From Simkania negevensis (GTDB taxonomy: Bacteria; Chlamydiota; Chlamydiia; Chlamydiales; JAFITR01): a stretch of DNA of 8,203 nt. Within the stretch, counting starts at the first letter, position 1. Every line of letters begins with the position of its first letter. The notes below the pieces were generated by a model. The model worked only from the letters and a program-made list of their open reading frames with translations. It ran no database searches and was not told the origin of the DNA. Of the stretch, positions 1 to 6,261 are shown piece by piece. The DNA lies in NCBI GenBank assembly GCA_017116025.1, contig JAFITR010000066.1, positions 1 to 8,203 on the forward strand. The letters run 5' to 3'. The translations under genes and the position numbers were made by a program.

Positions 1-1
1 G

Positions 2-52
2 AATTCACGTTATAAACAGTTAGCCAAAGCCCAATCTCTTCTTGCAAATTAG
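2..52 (+). CDS. C-terminal end of an upstream gene (partial)
   Basis: The second reading frame is open from the window edge to a TAG at 50-52 and reads NSRYKQLAKAQSLLAN. This looks like the amphipathic helical C-terminus of a real protein. It is too short to identify, and a chance open frame of 16 codons cannot be excluded. It is in the same frame as the following hydrolase gene and ends about 55 bases before that gene's likely start, so the two could be cotranscribed. Confidence 0.4.
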   Translation, partial: NSRYKQLAKAQSLLAN

Positions 53-106
53 GGGGGGTTCTTTAAGAATGGTCCTCTTTTTATCGTTGTTTTGACCTGG
101 ATATTT

Positions 107-1336
107 ATGTCACAGAGATTGTTGTCTTATTCTTTGCTCTCTCTTATTTTGTTTTGCCTTCCCTTGTCGTTACATGGCAAAAAGTTGGATACGCCGTTGC
201 GTAGCGTCGTTGTTGTTCCCGTTGCTGATCTCGTCTTTTCTCCGATGCAGAAGGCACGTGCTGGGGTGGATGTAAAAAAAGCATATAACGAGTTGCCTTT
301 GAGCCGTGGTAGCACAAGCAAGCCTGCTTTGCGTGCGCACCAAGTGTTGTTTAACGAGCTTGTCTACATTTGGGAAGAAGAGGGACCTGAGGTGAGGGTA
401 GAGCTGGCCAACGTCTTCTTTACTCCACATGGGGAAAAGAGTCGGCATTCCTTGTTTTGGACTTTGAAGAGCAATGTAATACCTGTGGAGACGTTGGAAA
501 AGCGAGGGATTACGACTTCCTTGCTCCCTTCTCCTGTGAACTACCGTCATCCAAAAAGTATAGAAGCTGCCAAGAACGTGATTGTTTTGCAGTTGCCTTT
601 TCAAGAAAAAGAGTCCGGGCGGGTGTTCAGCGTGGGGACACGTTTTGTCTCTACCGGCTACTCAGACAACAAGAAGAGCTATTTTGTTGCTGTGTTGGAT
701 CCCTCGGCAGAGAAAATGATGACAATGGCAATCCCGCAGGAGCAGTGTATTGTCCATCGCCATCGTACTCATGAAGAAAAAATACATCACTTTGTCGCTC
801 TATTGAAGAGTTGGTCTAATAGGCAAACGGGGTATATCCCATATGTCCTTGGTGGAAAAAGTTGGACGCGGCTGGAGCAAAATAGAGGCAGTATAGAAGG
901 CAAGGCGGGTGTAAAGACGGGTTTTGACTGCTCTTCGATTATCCTTGCTGCTGCACAGGTTTGTGAAATCCCCTACTTTTATATGAATACGACGACAGCA
1001 GCGAAATATTTAGAGCCTTTAAAAAAGGGTGAGTCGATTCGCGAAGGTGATTTGATTATCTATCCTGGCCATGTGTTAGTCGTTAGTGATCTTAGGAAAA
1101 ATCGTATTCTTGAGGCTAGAGGGTATAGTTCTGGGTTTGGCAAAGTTCATGAACTGCCTATCTCCGAGGTATTTGGAGGGATCACTTCCTACCGTAGCCT
1201 TGTCAACGCCTATCATACAAATAAATCCTTCCTCCGTCTTGACGAGGGGGGTGGAGGAGAAAAAAAAATCCATGCCTTTACGATCTATAAAATCCGCAGT
1301 GCTTTTCATCCCCATCTTATTACGAAAAAGAGGTAG
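107..1336 (+). CDS. Secreted SH3b-NlpC/P60 peptidoglycan hydrolase
   Basis: Predicted exported cysteine peptidase of the NlpC/P60 family, which cleaves peptide bonds in peptidoglycan stems, typically gamma-D-Glu to diamino acid. I chose ATG 107 (409 aa) because it begins directly with a signal peptide (MSQR followed by a hydrophobic core at about 5-22). A TTG at 92 would add five residues. Residues about 33-105 (SVVVVPVADL, then LFNELVYIWEEEG) resemble an SH3b domain. The catalytic domain spans about 225-365. It has IPYVLGG at 244-250, the nucleophile in FDCSS (Cys275) and GHVLVV with His322. The third catalytic position appears to be Glu336 (ILEA), where many members have His, Asn or Gln. 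The architecture matches the SH3b-NlpC enzymes of chlamydiae, which recycle or trim their minimal peptidoglycan. The C-terminal 40 residues are extra, with Gly and Lys runs encoded by G6 and A9 tracts. No good Shine-Dalgarno is visible. Family call firm; exact substrate inferred. Confidence 0.88.
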   Translation: MSQRLLSYSLLSLILFCLPLSLHGKKLDTPLRSVVVVPVADLVFSPMQKARAGVDVKKAYNELPLSRGSTSKPALRAHQVLFNELVYIWEEEGPEVRVELANVFFTPHGEKSRHSLFWTLKSNVIPVETLEKRGITTSLLPSPVNYRHPKSIEAAKNVIVLQLPFQEKESGRVFSVGTRFVSTGYSDNKKSYFVAVLDPSAEKMMTMAIPQEQCIVHRHRTHEEKIHHFVALLKSWSNRQTGYIPYVLGGKSWTRLEQNRGSIEGKAGVKTGFDCSSIILAAAQVCEIPYFYMNTTTAAKYLEPLKKGESIREGDLIIYPGHVLVVSDLRKNRILEARGYSSGFGKVHELPISEVFGGITSYRSLVNAYHTNKSFLRLDEGGGGEKKIHAFTIYKIRSAFHPHLITKKR

Positions 1337-1384
1337 TTGCTGCCATGTTGAATGCGATGAATTCTTAAAGTATAGAGATCTTCG

Positions 1385-2569
1385 ATGTTAAAGAGCCATA
1401 CACGCGCGTTTTCTGTTGGGATGGCAATGTTCTCTATGTTCTTTGGAGCAGGCAACATCGTCTTCCCTCTTCTCCTTGGTAGAGACTATGGGAATGAAAG
1501 TTTTTTTGCTTTTCTCGGATTTATTTCTACTGCCGTGCTCTTGCCTCTGTTTGGTGTGATTGCCATGCTGTTATATGATGGCAACTATAAAACCTTTTTT
1601 CTGCGCTTAGGGAAAATTCCTGGATGGCTACTTATTGCCCTCTTTGTCTCTATTTTGGGACCTTTTGGAGCGAGCCCGCGTATTATTGCCGTTTCCTATG
1701 CGACGATACATCTCTACTTTCCACAAATATCTTTGCTTCCCTTTAGCGCTGCTTTTTGCATATTGATTTTCCTCCTTGTAATCAAGCGCTCGAACCTTCT
1801 CAACATTATGGGCAATATTCTATCTCCCATCCTTCTTGCCCTGCTCGTGATGACGATCGTATTCGGCTTCATCGGTCATGCTACCGCTCCTCAGTTTGAT
1901 GTGGCAAAGCTTCATGCTGTAACAGAAGGCATTATATGGGGATATAATACTCTTGATTTTGTTGCGGCTCTTTTCTACTCCAGTATTGTCATTTATGCGT
2001 TAAAAAAAGGGAGGAAGATAGAGGGGAAGGATCCTCTGTTGCCGTCTTATACAGAGAAGAAGGGGAGGGTTGCTATAGCGCTCAAAGGGGGAATTCTTGC
2101 TGCTTTTTTACTTATGGTGATTTATGCGGGATTGATCTCGATCGCTTCTTTCAAGGCAGCTTCCCTCTCTTCGGTAGCAAACCCTGCCGAACTCCTTGGA
2201 GCCATTGTTGTTTCCTTTTTAGGAACAAGTGGAGGGAGTATCGTGATAGCGACACTCTTTTTTGCTTGTATCACGACTGTTGTGGCAGAGGTAGTCGTCT
2301 TTTCTGATGCTCTTCACTATGAGCTGTTTAAAAAACGTATGCCTTATCTCTTCTCCATCTTCGTCACTCTTGCCATCTCTTTTGCCTTCTCTAACCTCGA
2401 TTTTGCTGGTATTTCCAAAATCCTTACGCCTATTGTAGAAGTGATCTATCCTGCGGCGATCACCCTGGCAATATGTAACGTTGCATATAAGATATGGGGC
2501 TTCGAACGTGTCAAGGTTCCTGTTTTCGTTGTCTTTGCCGTTACCTTGTTTGTCTTTGCCTTGGGATAA
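1385..2569 (+). CDS. brnQ: Branched-chain amino-acid:cation symporter, BrnQ/LIVCS family
   Basis: Polytopic inner-membrane carrier that takes up Leu, Ile and Val with Na+ (or H+), useful to an organism that depends on host amino acids. At 394 aa it is slightly shorter than typical members (about 430). Family signatures are clear: MAMFSMFFGAGNIVFPLLLG at 13-32, GPFGASPRIIAVSYA at 92-106, GYNTLDFVAAL at 186-196, CITTVVA at 295-301 and KILTPIVEVIYPAAITL at 345-361. Hydrophobic segments fill nearly the whole length, with a charged loop at about 207-230 (KKGRKIEGKD, TEKKGR). The ATG at 1385 places the first signature close to the N-terminus, as in other BrnQ proteins. The gene follows the NlpC gene by 48 bp and ends four bases before the next start. 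The substrate is assigned by family. Confidence 0.93.
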   Translation: MLKSHTRAFSVGMAMFSMFFGAGNIVFPLLLGRDYGNESFFAFLGFISTAVLLPLFGVIAMLLYDGNYKTFFLRLGKIPGWLLIALFVSILGPFGASPRIIAVSYATIHLYFPQISLLPFSAAFCILIFLLVIKRSNLLNIMGNILSPILLALLVMTIVFGFIGHATAPQFDVAKLHAVTEGIIWGYNTLDFVAALFYSSIVIYALKKGRKIEGKDPLLPSYTEKKGRVAIALKGGILAAFLLMVIYAGLISIASFKAASLSSVANPAELLGAIVVSFLGTSGGSIVIATLFFACITTVVAEVVVFSDALHYELFKKRMPYLFSIFVTLAISFAFSNLDFAGISKILTPIVEVIYPAAITLAICNVAYKIWGFERVKVPVFVVFAVTLFVFALG

Positions 2570-2573
2570 TGGT

Positions 2574-3464
2574 ATGGGGAGGTTTGTGTTGCGTCGGAAT
2601 ATTGCTGTACGTGTTGTTGTTGTTCTACATCTCTGTTTTGTCTTGTGTTATTTAAGTTGGAATATTCTTTATCCGTTCACGGGTGAATACCTGTGGGAGA
2701 AGTCGGAATCGTTGCTTTATCGTACTGTGTTGGGCGATAGCTTACTTGTGGAGGGTAATAGCACTATTGCTCAAGCTCAGAAAGAGCAACTTCGTCACAA
2801 TGCTGTACGTTTTAAACAGCTGCCTGGAGAGGTTAAGGATACTATAGGAGAGCAGTATCAGCTGTTCCAGCAAAGGGCTCATGCTTCGTTTTTTGCTAAG
2901 GTGTGGCAGGGTATAACGAACGTGGCTTTTCTGCCTTCCCCGTTCACTCGTATGTGGGTATTGCTCTCCTTCGCCGTTAGCATTTTCTTGCTGCTGCGTG
3001 TCTCAGGAGCTCAACAGGCAGTATGGCTTCTACCTATTCTCATTCTACTCAGCGGTATATTCTCTGTAAACAGTGTACATCCGCATCCCAAGCCCGTTGA
3101 TTCCTCCCTCTTCCCTTCTGAGCAATACCTTGCAAAATATTACCTCGAGAGGCCGCTTCAAGGAGGGGCCAAGGAGCAGAGGCAGCTTCTTGAGACTGCA
3201 TGGAGCGGATATCTTATCCGGGAGTGGGGGGGGGAGGAGCCTGCAGAGAGTGGTGAAGCCCGTAAAGAGCAGTCTGAAAAAGCTCTCTATGCTTTTAACC
3301 TAGCACGCATTGAGCAGAGAGGGCGCAATCCGTCGTCAAATATCCCCATTCTATCGCCCACCTACCAAGGGGGCATTGTTTTTTTCTTGCCGACCCTGGC
3401 GTGGAACCTCTTCTTTGCCCTGTTCGTCTTCCGTCAAGCCAGGAGGGCGTTAGTAGCAAGGTAG
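2574..3464 (+). CDS. Uncharacterised multi-pass membrane protein
   Basis: I do not recognise this 296-aa protein. ATG 2574 is preferred because it lies just after the brnQ stop, with GGGA about eight bases upstream; an in-frame ATG at 2481 would overlap brnQ by 89 bases. It has four likely membrane segments, at about 11-32, 127-143, 149-166 and 267-287. Between the first two lies a helical, charged region (about 37-120, with Gln/Lys/Glu-rich stretches). Between the last two lies a soluble segment (about 168-262) with SLFPSEQYLAKYYLERP and AYAFN-like helical stretches rich in Glu, Gln and Arg. The C-terminus is basic (FRQARRALVAR). A run of nine G (3226-3234) encodes EWGGEE near residue 220. 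Four-base spacing to brnQ implies cotranscription and translational coupling. The last 31 bp overlap nhaD on the other strand. The protein may work in the envelope, but no function can be given. Confidence 0.8.
   Translation: MGRFVLRRNIAVRVVVVLHLCFVLCYLSWNILYPFTGEYLWEKSESLLYRTVLGDSLLVEGNSTIAQAQKEQLRHNAVRFKQLPGEVKDTIGEQYQLFQQRAHASFFAKVWQGITNVAFLPSPFTRMWVLLSFAVSIFLLLRVSGAQQAVWLLPILILLSGIFSVNSVHPHPKPVDSSLFPSEQYLAKYYLERPLQGGAKEQRQLLETAWSGYLIREWGGEEPAESGEARKEQSEKALYAFNLARIEQRGRNPSSNIPILSPTYQGGIVFFLPTLAWNLFFALFVFRQARRALVAR
3226..3234 (+). repeat. Homopolymeric G9 tract inside a coding region
   Basis: Nine consecutive G, read as tGG GGG GGG Gag within the membrane protein gene. Losing one G would shift translation into a frame that stops at 3301-3303. 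Gaining one would reach a TGA at 3254-3256. Long poly-G tracts in envelope genes are known sites of slipped-strand phase variation, including in chlamydial pmp genes. Variation here is inference. Confidence 0.9.
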
Positions 3465-4735
3465 GTGATGATGCCAGCGAAATAACTGATCGTGGCGATA
3501 AGAGAGGCTTTCTTAAAATACGATATAAAAGAGACGTTTTCCATCCCCATAAAAGCCACTCCTGCTGCCGATCCGATGATGAGGATGCTGCCTCCCGTGC
3601 CTGCACAGTAGGCAATGAGCTCCCATAAGGTGTCATTGGTGGGATAGGATGCAAGGTCGTACATCCCCATAGCTGCTGCTACGAGAGGGACATTGTCGAT
3701 GACGGCAGAAGCCAGCCCTATCGTTGTGGCGATCACTCCAACGTTACCGATGTGTTTGTCGAGGAGGTAAGCAACCTTCTCAAGAAGTCCATGAGCTTCT
3801 AATGCATTGATGGTAAGAAGGATTCCTAAAAAAAACAGGACGCTAGAGGTGTCGATACGAGAGAGGATATACGGAACGCGGAGGTGACTTCTGTTGTGGT
3901 ATTTGCTGTGAATTAGATCGGTCACCAACCACATAATGCCCATACCGACAAGCATTCCCATAAAAGGAGGTAGGTGGGTCAGTGCTTTAAAAATGGGAAC
4001 AAAGATGAGTGCTGCCATCCCAACAATAAAAATCAGTAGAGCACCAGGCTCTTTCTCCTTTTTAGAGGAGAGTGCCATCTCGTCTTTCCCTTGTACAGCG
4101 GGAGAGAGCACCCCTTTGAAAAAAAAGCTTTGGAGTCCTAAAGCAACGCATAGACATACCAGGCTCGGAATAAAAAGTGACTTGATGATAGAAAACGTCG
4201 TTACTTGCCCATTAATCCAAAGCATCGTCGTCGTTACGTCTCCAATGGGCGTCCAAGCCCCTCCTGCATTACTGGCAATCACCACCATACTACCAAAAAC
4301 CAAACGGTCTTTGCTCTCAGGAATCAGCTTACGCAAGATCGAAACCATCAAAATTGTCGTTGTCAGATTGTCCAGTAGCGATGATAAAAAGAAGGTGAGG
4401 AAGCCCACAATCCAAAGCATTTTCCTTTTCGAGCGTGTTTGGATGAAGCGAGTAATCACTGCAAACCCTTTGTGCGAGTCCACAAGCTCGACAATGGTCA
4501 TCGCACCCAATAAGAAAAAGACGATCTCACTGACACTAGAGAGATGGGAACCTAGTGTGCTGGTCAGCGATACATCCCCCTGATGAGAAATGAAATAAAA
4601 CATCCAACAGAGCGCAGCCATCAATAAAGCAACTCCCGCTTTATTGATTTTTAGCGTGTGCTCAAAAATGATCGCCACATAGCCGAGTAAAAAAATTCCT
4701 ACCATTGCAATGGCGTAAAAAGGCAGTGTTTCCAT
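3434..4735 (-). CDS. nhaD: Na+/H+ antiporter, NhaD type
   Basis: Inner-membrane antiporter of the ion-transporter (ArsB/NhaD) superfamily that exports Na+ in exchange for H+. ATG 4735 (433 aa) is chosen over a TTG at 4753 because AGGA lies five bases before it. Diagnostic motifs are DNLTTTILM at 122-130, NAGGAWTPIGDVTTTMLW at 156-173, DNVPLVAAAMGMY at 347-359 and GTGGSILIIGSAAGVAF at 379-395. These two symmetry-related sets hold the Asp/Asn and Thr residues expected to line the ion path. Hydrophobic helices fill the rest, with a cytosolic-type charged loop at about 214-230 (GKDEM, SKKEKEP). Length is normal for the family. Its 3' end overlaps the convergent membrane protein gene by 31 bp. On its 5' side a spacer with a terminator-like structure separates it from the pseudokinase gene, so it probably has its own promoter. 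Chlamydiae are known to carry nhaD, consistent with a sodium-based energy cycle. Confidence 0.95.
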   Translation of the reverse strand: METLPFYAIAMVGIFLLGYVAIIFEHTLKINKAGVALLMAALCWMFYFISHQGDVSLTSTLGSHLSSVSEIVFFLLGAMTIVELVDSHKGFAVITRFIQTRSKRKMLWIVGFLTFFLSSLLDNLTTTILMVSILRKLIPESKDRLVFGSMVVIASNAGGAWTPIGDVTTTMLWINGQVTTFSIIKSLFIPSLVCLCVALGLQSFFFKGVLSPAVQGKDEMALSSKKEKEPGALLIFIVGMAALIFVPIFKALTHLPPFMGMLVGMGIMWLVTDLIHSKYHNRSHLRVPYILSRIDTSSVLFFLGILLTINALEAHGLLEKVAYLLDKHIGNVGVIATTIGLASAVIDNVPLVAAAMGMYDLASYPTNDTLWELIAYCAGTGGSILIIGSAAGVAFMGMENVSFISYFKKASLIATISYFAGIITYLATNALLA

Positions 4736-4740
4736 CTCTT

Positions 4741-4744
4741 TCCT
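4741..4744 (-). promoter_or_regulatory. Ribosome binding site of nhaD
   Basis: On the minus strand AGGA precedes ATG 4735 by five bases (AGGAAAGAGATG). This decides the start in favour of METLPFYAIA over the upstream TTG. Confidence 0.6.
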
Positions 4745-4770
4745 CGAAAACAACAGTTTTTGTCGAAAAT

Positions 4771-4799
4771 ATTTTACAGGATGCGCAAAAAAAAAACAA
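4771..4799 (-). promoter_or_regulatory. Possible sigma-70-type promoter of nhaD
   Basis: On the minus strand TTGTTT (4799-4794) and TAAAAT (4776-4771) are separated by 17 bases. The -10 matches the consensus at five of six positions, the -35 only at three. Initiation near 4764 would leave a leader of about 28 nt carrying the AGGA site. Weak, AT-rich evidence. Confidence 0.3.
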
Positions 4800-4859
4800 C
4801 CCTGAGTAATCGGTGGTCCAGTTCACCAACATAGGTAACACTTTGATTCACCAATTACT
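4787..4859 (-). terminator. Inverted repeat with U10 tract after the pseudokinase gene
   Basis: The arms are 4849-4859 and 4805-4815. On the minus-strand transcript AGTAATTGGTG pairs with CACCGATTACT: eleven pairs, one of them G-U. The plus-strand transcript would instead have a C-A mismatch, so the structure favours the pseudokinase direction. The 33-nt loop contains a second GGTG that could pair with the same CACC. Five bases after the stem comes CAGGGTTG-like sequence leading into ten U (complement of 4796-4787). The structure begins about five bases after the pseudokinase stop. The long loop and the gap before the U run make it an imperfect intrinsic terminator; it could instead be an attenuator before nhaD. 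Confidence 0.5.
4822..4854. repeat. Direct repeat TTCACCAA, two copies 25 bp apart
   Basis: TTCACCAA occurs at 4822-4829 and 4847-4854, inside the terminator-like structure between nhaD and the pseudokinase gene. Both copies can in principle pair with the single GGTGG at 4812-4816, giving alternative hairpins. Only two copies, so it may be chance. Confidence 0.5.
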
Positions 4860-4863
4860 ATTT

Positions 4864-6156
4864 TCAGAGGCTTGATGAGGTGAGGTCGGAACTTACGACT
4901 GTACTGCTCTCTTGGGAGACGGCTTCCTCCGAGAGAACAAGTGGAGGTGATGTGAGATCTGATGGGGCTGCTGCCGCCCGTCCTATCAAGTTATTTGTTG
5001 ATCCGAAAGAGCTCCATTCTTCTGTGAGCACTTTGGGCTGTGTTAATAATGCAGGAGTGAGGGTAAATCGACTGGATTCTGGTTGCTGGCGCAGGGTAGA
5101 ATGTCCTATAATTGTGGATCTAATGGCCGGACGTTCTTCCAAGAGCCTCTCTAAAACCTCTCTCCATCTGACAGGTGCTAATTCTAAAATATTTTTTTTT
5201 GCGGCAAGAACCCCCTCCCAAAGATTTTTTTTGTTTTCCCGTTTCATTGTCTCTAGGACGAGTTCTTCAAAACGAGGCCCTATCAATAGCCTACACGCTA
5301 TGATGCCAAAGCTCCAGAGATCAGCGGAACAGGTGTATCCCTCGTCTTTAATGACTTCAGGAGCTGTATATATCGTAGTAGAGCCAAGTGTGCCTGTGCA
5401 CATTTGACCATTTCTTGTGAATTGAGCATAAGTGAATTCGCTCAGATTTATTTTGCCGCTGTGTGTTACATGCACATTATCTGGTGTAATGGCTCCGTGA
5501 ATAATGTTTTTCGTATGTAGAAAGGTAATAGCGTTATTTAGTTCGTGAAGATAGTGGTCACATGTTTTCCGTTGTACCTCTTCGGAACAATTATGAATGC
5601 GAGGCATGTAATCGGATAACGATTTCTCTCGAGGGTATTCGAGAAGTATACCCACATACTTTTCCCATCTACTTTCCGGAGGTTCTCCTACTTGTTGCGA
5701 CGCCACAAATGAACTGTAGAGGTGAGGGACAAACTGTGATCCTCTGCATCGCCTCAAGCATTGCGCTTCTTCTTGTGCCTGTGATTGATGTGTATCGTAA
5801 TATTTAAGAACAGCAAGATATCCCGTTTCGTTATCAGCAACCAAGCAGGTGAAATAAGGCTTGTCCTCTGATGGGAGCTTTATTTGATGATAGCGCATTT
5901 TTGTATAGCGCCATTGAAAAGATGGAGATATATGTGTATGTTCACTTGGATTAATAAGATCGGGAAGAGAAATAGTGGTAACTATTGAAGCAAATCGAGC
6001 AATCATTCTTTTGGTGCTTTCTGGACGCCTGGCTTGATCTTCGGCAGTAGCTAAGGGTGTGCTGCCGTTGGCGGCAGGAGCGGCTTTTAATTTAATAGGC
6101 TGGGTAAAATTGGCAGCAATAAGAGTGTTAAAAAGGGGAGAAATAGGAGGGGTCAT
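4864..6156 (-). CDS. Serine/threonine kinase-fold protein, probable pseudokinase
   Basis: A 430-aa soluble protein with an N-terminal extension (1-86, Ala/Ser/Thr-rich then basic), an eukaryote-like kinase domain (about 87-345) and a Ser/Thr-rich tail (about 350-430). Retained kinase features are AVLK with Lys118, the alpha-C glutamates 129-130, the hinge region LLEYPREKSLSDY (171-183), Asn227 of the catalytic loop, APE (265-267), DLWSFG (279-284) and ERP (341-343). Lost features: no glycine-rich loop (LPSEDKPYFTCLV), HRD reads HGA (220-222) so the catalytic Asp is absent, the catalytic-loop Lys is Thr224, and DFG reads EFT (240-242). By analogy with known pseudokinases it may bind nucleotide or act as a scaffold rather than phosphorylate. 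There is no signal peptide or membrane segment, so it is cytosolic or a type III-type effector; the sequence cannot say which. ATG 6156 has no Shine-Dalgarno, so the exact start is uncertain. The gene is divergent from kpsF. Runs of A9 and A8 occur in its message at 5200-5192 and 5232-5225. Confidence 0.85.
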   Translation of the reverse strand: MTPPISPLFNTLIAANFTQPIKLKAAPAANGSTPLATAEDQARRPESTKRMIARFASIVTTISLPDLINPSEHTHISPSFQWRYTKMRYHQIKLPSEDKPYFTCLVADNETGYLAVLKYYDTHQSQAQEEAQCLRRCRGSQFVPHLYSSFVASQQVGEPPESRWEKYVGILLEYPREKSLSDYMPRIHNCSEEVQRKTCDHYLHELNNAITFLHTKNIIHGAITPDNVHVTHSGKINLSEFTYAQFTRNGQMCTGTLGSTTIYTAPEVIKDEGYTCSADLWSFGIIACRLLIGPRFEELVLETMKRENKKNLWEGVLAAKKNILELAPVRWREVLERLLEERPAIRSTIIGHSTLRQQPESSRFTLTPALLTQPKVLTEEWSSFGSTNNLIGRAAAAPSDLTSPPLVLSEEAVSQESSTVVSSDLTSSSL

Positions 6157-6193
6157 AAAAAATATAATACCGATGCAGTTCGACGTTGTTGTG

Positions 6194-6223
6194 TTGTTAT
6201 AGTGAATAATAGTATACTATATT
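6194..6223 (+). promoter_or_regulatory. Candidate promoter of the kpsF/kdsD gene
   Basis: TTGTTA (6194-6199) and TATATT (6218-6223) are separated by 18 bp, matching sigma-70-type boxes at four and five of six positions. Initiation near 6230 would leave a leader of about 30 nt. The -10 region overlaps the divergent promoter and the palindrome at 6209-6220. The region is very AT-rich, which raises the chance of spurious boxes. Confidence 0.35.
6209..6220. repeat. Perfect 12-bp palindrome between divergent genes
   Basis: ATAGTATACTAT is fully self-complementary and lies near the middle of the 105-bp spacer between the pseudokinase gene and kpsF. It overlaps the -10 boxes proposed for both strands. 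It could be an operator for a dimeric regulator, or simply a -10-like sequence readable on both strands. Confidence 0.6.
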
Positions 6224-6243
6224 ACAATAATAAATTACTTCAA
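6216..6243 (-). promoter_or_regulatory. Candidate promoter of the pseudokinase gene
   Basis: On the minus strand TTGAAG (6243-6238) and TATAGT (6221-6216) are separated by 16 bp, with four and five of six consensus matches. The start of transcription would be near 6209, giving a leader of roughly 50 nt. The -10 overlaps that proposed for kpsF on the other strand, so the two promoters may compete. Not tested and AT-rich. Confidence 0.3.
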
Positions 6244-6261
6244 TTAGTTTGAAGGGCTTTT

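Noticed and set aside
170..604. A 144-codon minus-strand frame opposite the NlpC gene.
   Set aside because: It overlaps the signal peptide and SH3b-like part of a well-supported gene and has no recognisable domain.
1348..1376. Promoter-like boxes TTGAAT and TATAGA with 17-bp spacing before brnQ.
   Set aside because: Initiation would fall at or within a base or two of the ATG, requiring a leaderless message. The matches are only four of six each, so I did not call it.
2569..2655. A 28-codon hydrophobic frame starting at the TAATG overlap with the brnQ stop.
   Set aside because: Stop-start overlap is attractive, but the frame lies wholly within the first membrane segment of the longer gene, where T-rich sequence is hydrophobic in every frame. 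The 296-aa frame is far better supported.
3936..4583. A 215-codon plus-strand frame opposite nhaD.
   Set aside because: It is antisense to a gene with full family motifs, and its translation is low in recognisable pattern and rich in Ser/Lys/Ile; a shadow frame.
4880..5407. A 175-codon plus-strand frame opposite the pseudokinase gene.
   Set aside because: The minus strand has clear kinase-fold motifs across the same bases, and the plus frame shows no family features.
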